Positions 62,591 through 64,000 of a DNA stretch of 64,000 nt are shown one piece after another. Both the position numbers and the translations under genes were made by a program. How positions within the stretch are numbered: the first letter of the stretch is position 1; each line of letters begins with the position of its first letter. The notes under the pieces are model-generated. The model did not search any database and was not told the DNA's origin. It was given only the letters and a program-made list of their open reading frames with translations. This DNA comes from Acetothermia bacterium 64_32 (lineage in GTDB: Bacteria > Bipolaricaulota > Bipolaricaulia > Bipolaricaulales > Bipolaricaulaceae): contig LGFI01000007.1 of assembly GCA_001508155.1 (NCBI GenBank), positions 34,956-98,955 of the forward strand. The letters are read 5' to 3'.

Positions 62591-63594
62591 TGCAGCAAGG
62601 ATTGCTCGAGGTCCAGGAGCTCAAAAAATACTTCGTCACCTCCCAGGGGACGGTACGGGCGGTGGACGAGGTGTCCTTCGTCCTCCAGGAGGGGGAGACC
62701 CTGGGGCTGGTGGGGGAATCGGGCTCAGGCAAGAGCACCACCGCCTACACCGTGATCGGGATCTACGCCCCCACCGCTGGGAAGATCCTCTTCCGGGGGC
62801 AGGATATCTCAGCCCCCGTCTCCAAAAGGCCTAAGGCCCTCAAGCGGGCCATCCAGATCGTGTTCCAGGATCCCGGCACCTCCCTCAACCCCCGCCGTAG
62901 CATCGGCCAGATCCTGGAGCTGCCCCTCAAGGTGCACGGGATAGGGACCCGCCGGGACAGGCGCGAGCGGGTGGTGGAGCTCCTGCGGCTGGTGGAGCTG
63001 CCGGAGGATTACTTCTACAAGTCCCCCCACATGTTAGGCGGGGGGGAGCGGCAGATGGTGGCCATCGCCCGGGCTCTGGCCACCGAACCGGAGCTTGTGA
63101 TCCTGGACGAGCCCACCTCTGCCCTGGACGTCTCCATCCAGGCCAAGATCATCAACATGCTGCTCCGCTTCCAGGAGGAGATGGGCCTTTCTTACCTTTT
63201 CATCACTCATGATCTTTCGCTCATGCGGAACGTGGCCAGTCGGGTGGCCATCATGTACTTGGGCAAAATCTGCGAGCTGGCCCCCACCGAGGAGTTCTTC
63301 CAGCAGCCCCTGCACCCCTACACCCAGATGCTCCTTTCCTCCATCCCGGTGGTATCCGACGACGAGGAGGCGGTGAAGCCGAAGAAGGTGGTTTCCCAGG
63401 GGGAGATCCCGAGCCCGGTCAACCCGCCCCCGGGCTGCCGGTTCCACACCCGGTGCCTGGAGGCGGGGGAAGGCTGCCGAAAGGCCCTGCCCGAGATGGT
63501 GGAGGTAAACGAAGGGCATCTTGTGTCTTGCCTTAAGTACCAGCCTGGGGTCGCCAGCGCGTCCCCAAGGGCGCAAGAGGAGGTGGAAGGATGA
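62590..63594 (+). CDS. Peptide-type ABC transporter ATPase (DppF-like)
   Basis: A 334-residue ATPase. Walker A is GESGSGKST and Walker B is LVILDEPTSALDV. The signature reads LGGGERQMV rather than LSGGE; the Ser normally touching the ATP gamma-phosphate is replaced by Gly. The C-terminal Cys-containing extension (PPGCRFHTRC) is typical. It overlaps the racemase gene by ATGA. Confidence 0.92.
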   Translation: MQQGLLEVQELKKYFVTSQGTVRAVDEVSFVLQEGETLGLVGESGSGKSTTAYTVIGIYAPTAGKILFRGQDISAPVSKRPKALKRAIQIVFQDPGTSLNPRRSIGQILELPLKVHGIGTRRDRRERVVELLRLVELPEDYFYKSPHMLGGGERQMVAIARALATEPELVILDEPTSALDVSIQAKIINMLLRFQEEMGLSYLFITHDLSLMRNVASRVAIMYLGKICELAPTEEFFQQPLHPYTQMLLSSIPVVSDDEEAVKPKKVVSQGEIPSPVNPPPGCRFHTRCLEAGEGCRKALPEMVEVNEGHLVSCLKYQPGVASASPRAQEEVEG

Positions 63595-63923
63595 GGATCC
63601 TTTGGATTAACCCGGTGGGCACCGCCGACTTCGATGCCCCCATAGGCGAGTTCCTCTCCGGGGCCAAGTCCCCGGGGACGGAGATCGATGTGGTTTCCCT
63701 CAAGCGGGGGCCCATGCACCTCGAGTACCACTACTACGAGGCCCTGATCCTTGCCGATACCTTGCACGAGGTCCGGCGGGCCGAGCGGGAGGGATACGAC
63801 GCCGCGGTGATCGGGTGCTTTTACGATCCGGGGCTCAGGGAGGCCAGGGAGATAGCCGAGAGGCTGGTAATCACTGCCCCGGCCGAGTCCGCCATGCACA
63901 TAGCCACCACCGTACTTGTTTAG
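63591..63923 (+). pseudogene. Truncated Asp/Glu/hydantoin racemase
   Basis: A 110-residue N-terminal half of a hydantoin racemase (full length about 230-250). MRILWINPVGTADFD and YDAAVIGCFYDPGLREARE are typical, the Cys (about 76) being the first of the two catalytic Cys. Similarity stops after APAESAMHIATT; the frame then ends at TAG 63923. The half with the second catalytic Cys is not found in the last 77 bases. It is the final gene of the hydantoinase-transporter operon, coupled to it by ATGA. Confidence 0.8.
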
Positions 63924-64000
63924 CGTGAGTAGCCCTCGGGGCTGAAGTTTTCCTGCCTAGCGGCAAAGTTCCCTTGGAAAGGTGCTTTATGTAATACAGA
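63924..64000. other. Right-edge segment, no feature recognised
   Basis: These 77 bases do not continue the racemase in any frame. They may be the end of an inserted element or the next intergenic region. Confidence 0.3.

Noticed and set aside
1..64000. CRISPR arrays and insertion-sequence transposases
   Set aside because: No regularly spaced repeats and no transposase motifs were found in reading through the window.

Overview
This is a gene-dense window from a high-GC bacterium that appears diderm. The evidence for an outer membrane is an LptB-type ATPase with an LptC-like partner (51431-52742), a PorV-like protein, and a 1261-residue secreted beta-rich protein ending in Phe. There is no rRNA, tRNA or CRISPR array that I can see, so taxonomy stays open. 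An uncultured candidate-phylum-type thermophile or anaerobe (for example Bipolaricaulota-like) would fit the gene content, but this is a guess.

Layout. 1-1309: a diguanylate cyclase cut by the left edge, then a small membrane protein. 2032-12220 (minus strand): a predicted defence island. Its three core genes are a SNF2-type helicase with a DUF3883-like tail, a DUF1156-type adenine methyltransferase and a HEPN-DUF499 ATPase. A VapBC-like pair sits between helicase and methylase, a MntA-HepT pair splits the methylase into its SAM-binding and DPPY halves, and a small MNT nucleotidyltransferase sits directly upstream of the HEPN-DUF499 gene. The helicase has lost its DEAH-box segment and other blocks, and the DUF499 gene carries two one-base frameshifts, so the core looks decayed while the toxin-antitoxin pairs are intact. 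12269-18288: acetyltransferase, AlaX-like protein, flavoprotein, HAD hydrolase, a NitT/ThiY-type ABC transporter and a YdcZ-like membrane protein. 18340-29243: housekeeping blocks folP-yceD-ruvC-polA, rplI-murJ and ftsH-dxr-rrf2-MIP18-Zn protein.

29318-36014: an overlapping three-gene secretion/outer-membrane operon (subtilase with a sorting-type tail, PorV-like protein, giant beta protein with a SprA-like motif). 36033-38260: nucleoside kinase and flavin reductase. 38210-49094 (minus): a long series hutH-era-diguanylate cyclase-GNAT-N-acylamino acid racemase-deoC-recO-atpC-fabF-miaA. 49179-49843: an Uma2-like remnant and an unassigned leader. 49848-52742: pyrG-lptC-like-lptB. 52817-63923: a hydantoin/oxoprolinase-type operon led by an XRE-cupin regulator with a perfect promoter and overlapping palindrome, then hyuA, hyuB, nitroreductase, a DUF6092-like gene, a complete peptide-type ABC transporter and a truncated hydantoin racemase.

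A theme of gene expression here is that first genes of transcription units often have a -10 box only 6-10 nt before the start codon and no ribosome binding site, implying leaderless mRNAs, whereas downstream genes are coupled through ATGA, TGATG or GTGA overlaps. A metabolic theme is amino-acid stereochemistry and amide/hydantoin turnover: the acyltransferase-racemase pair, hutH, hyuAB and the racemase remnant.
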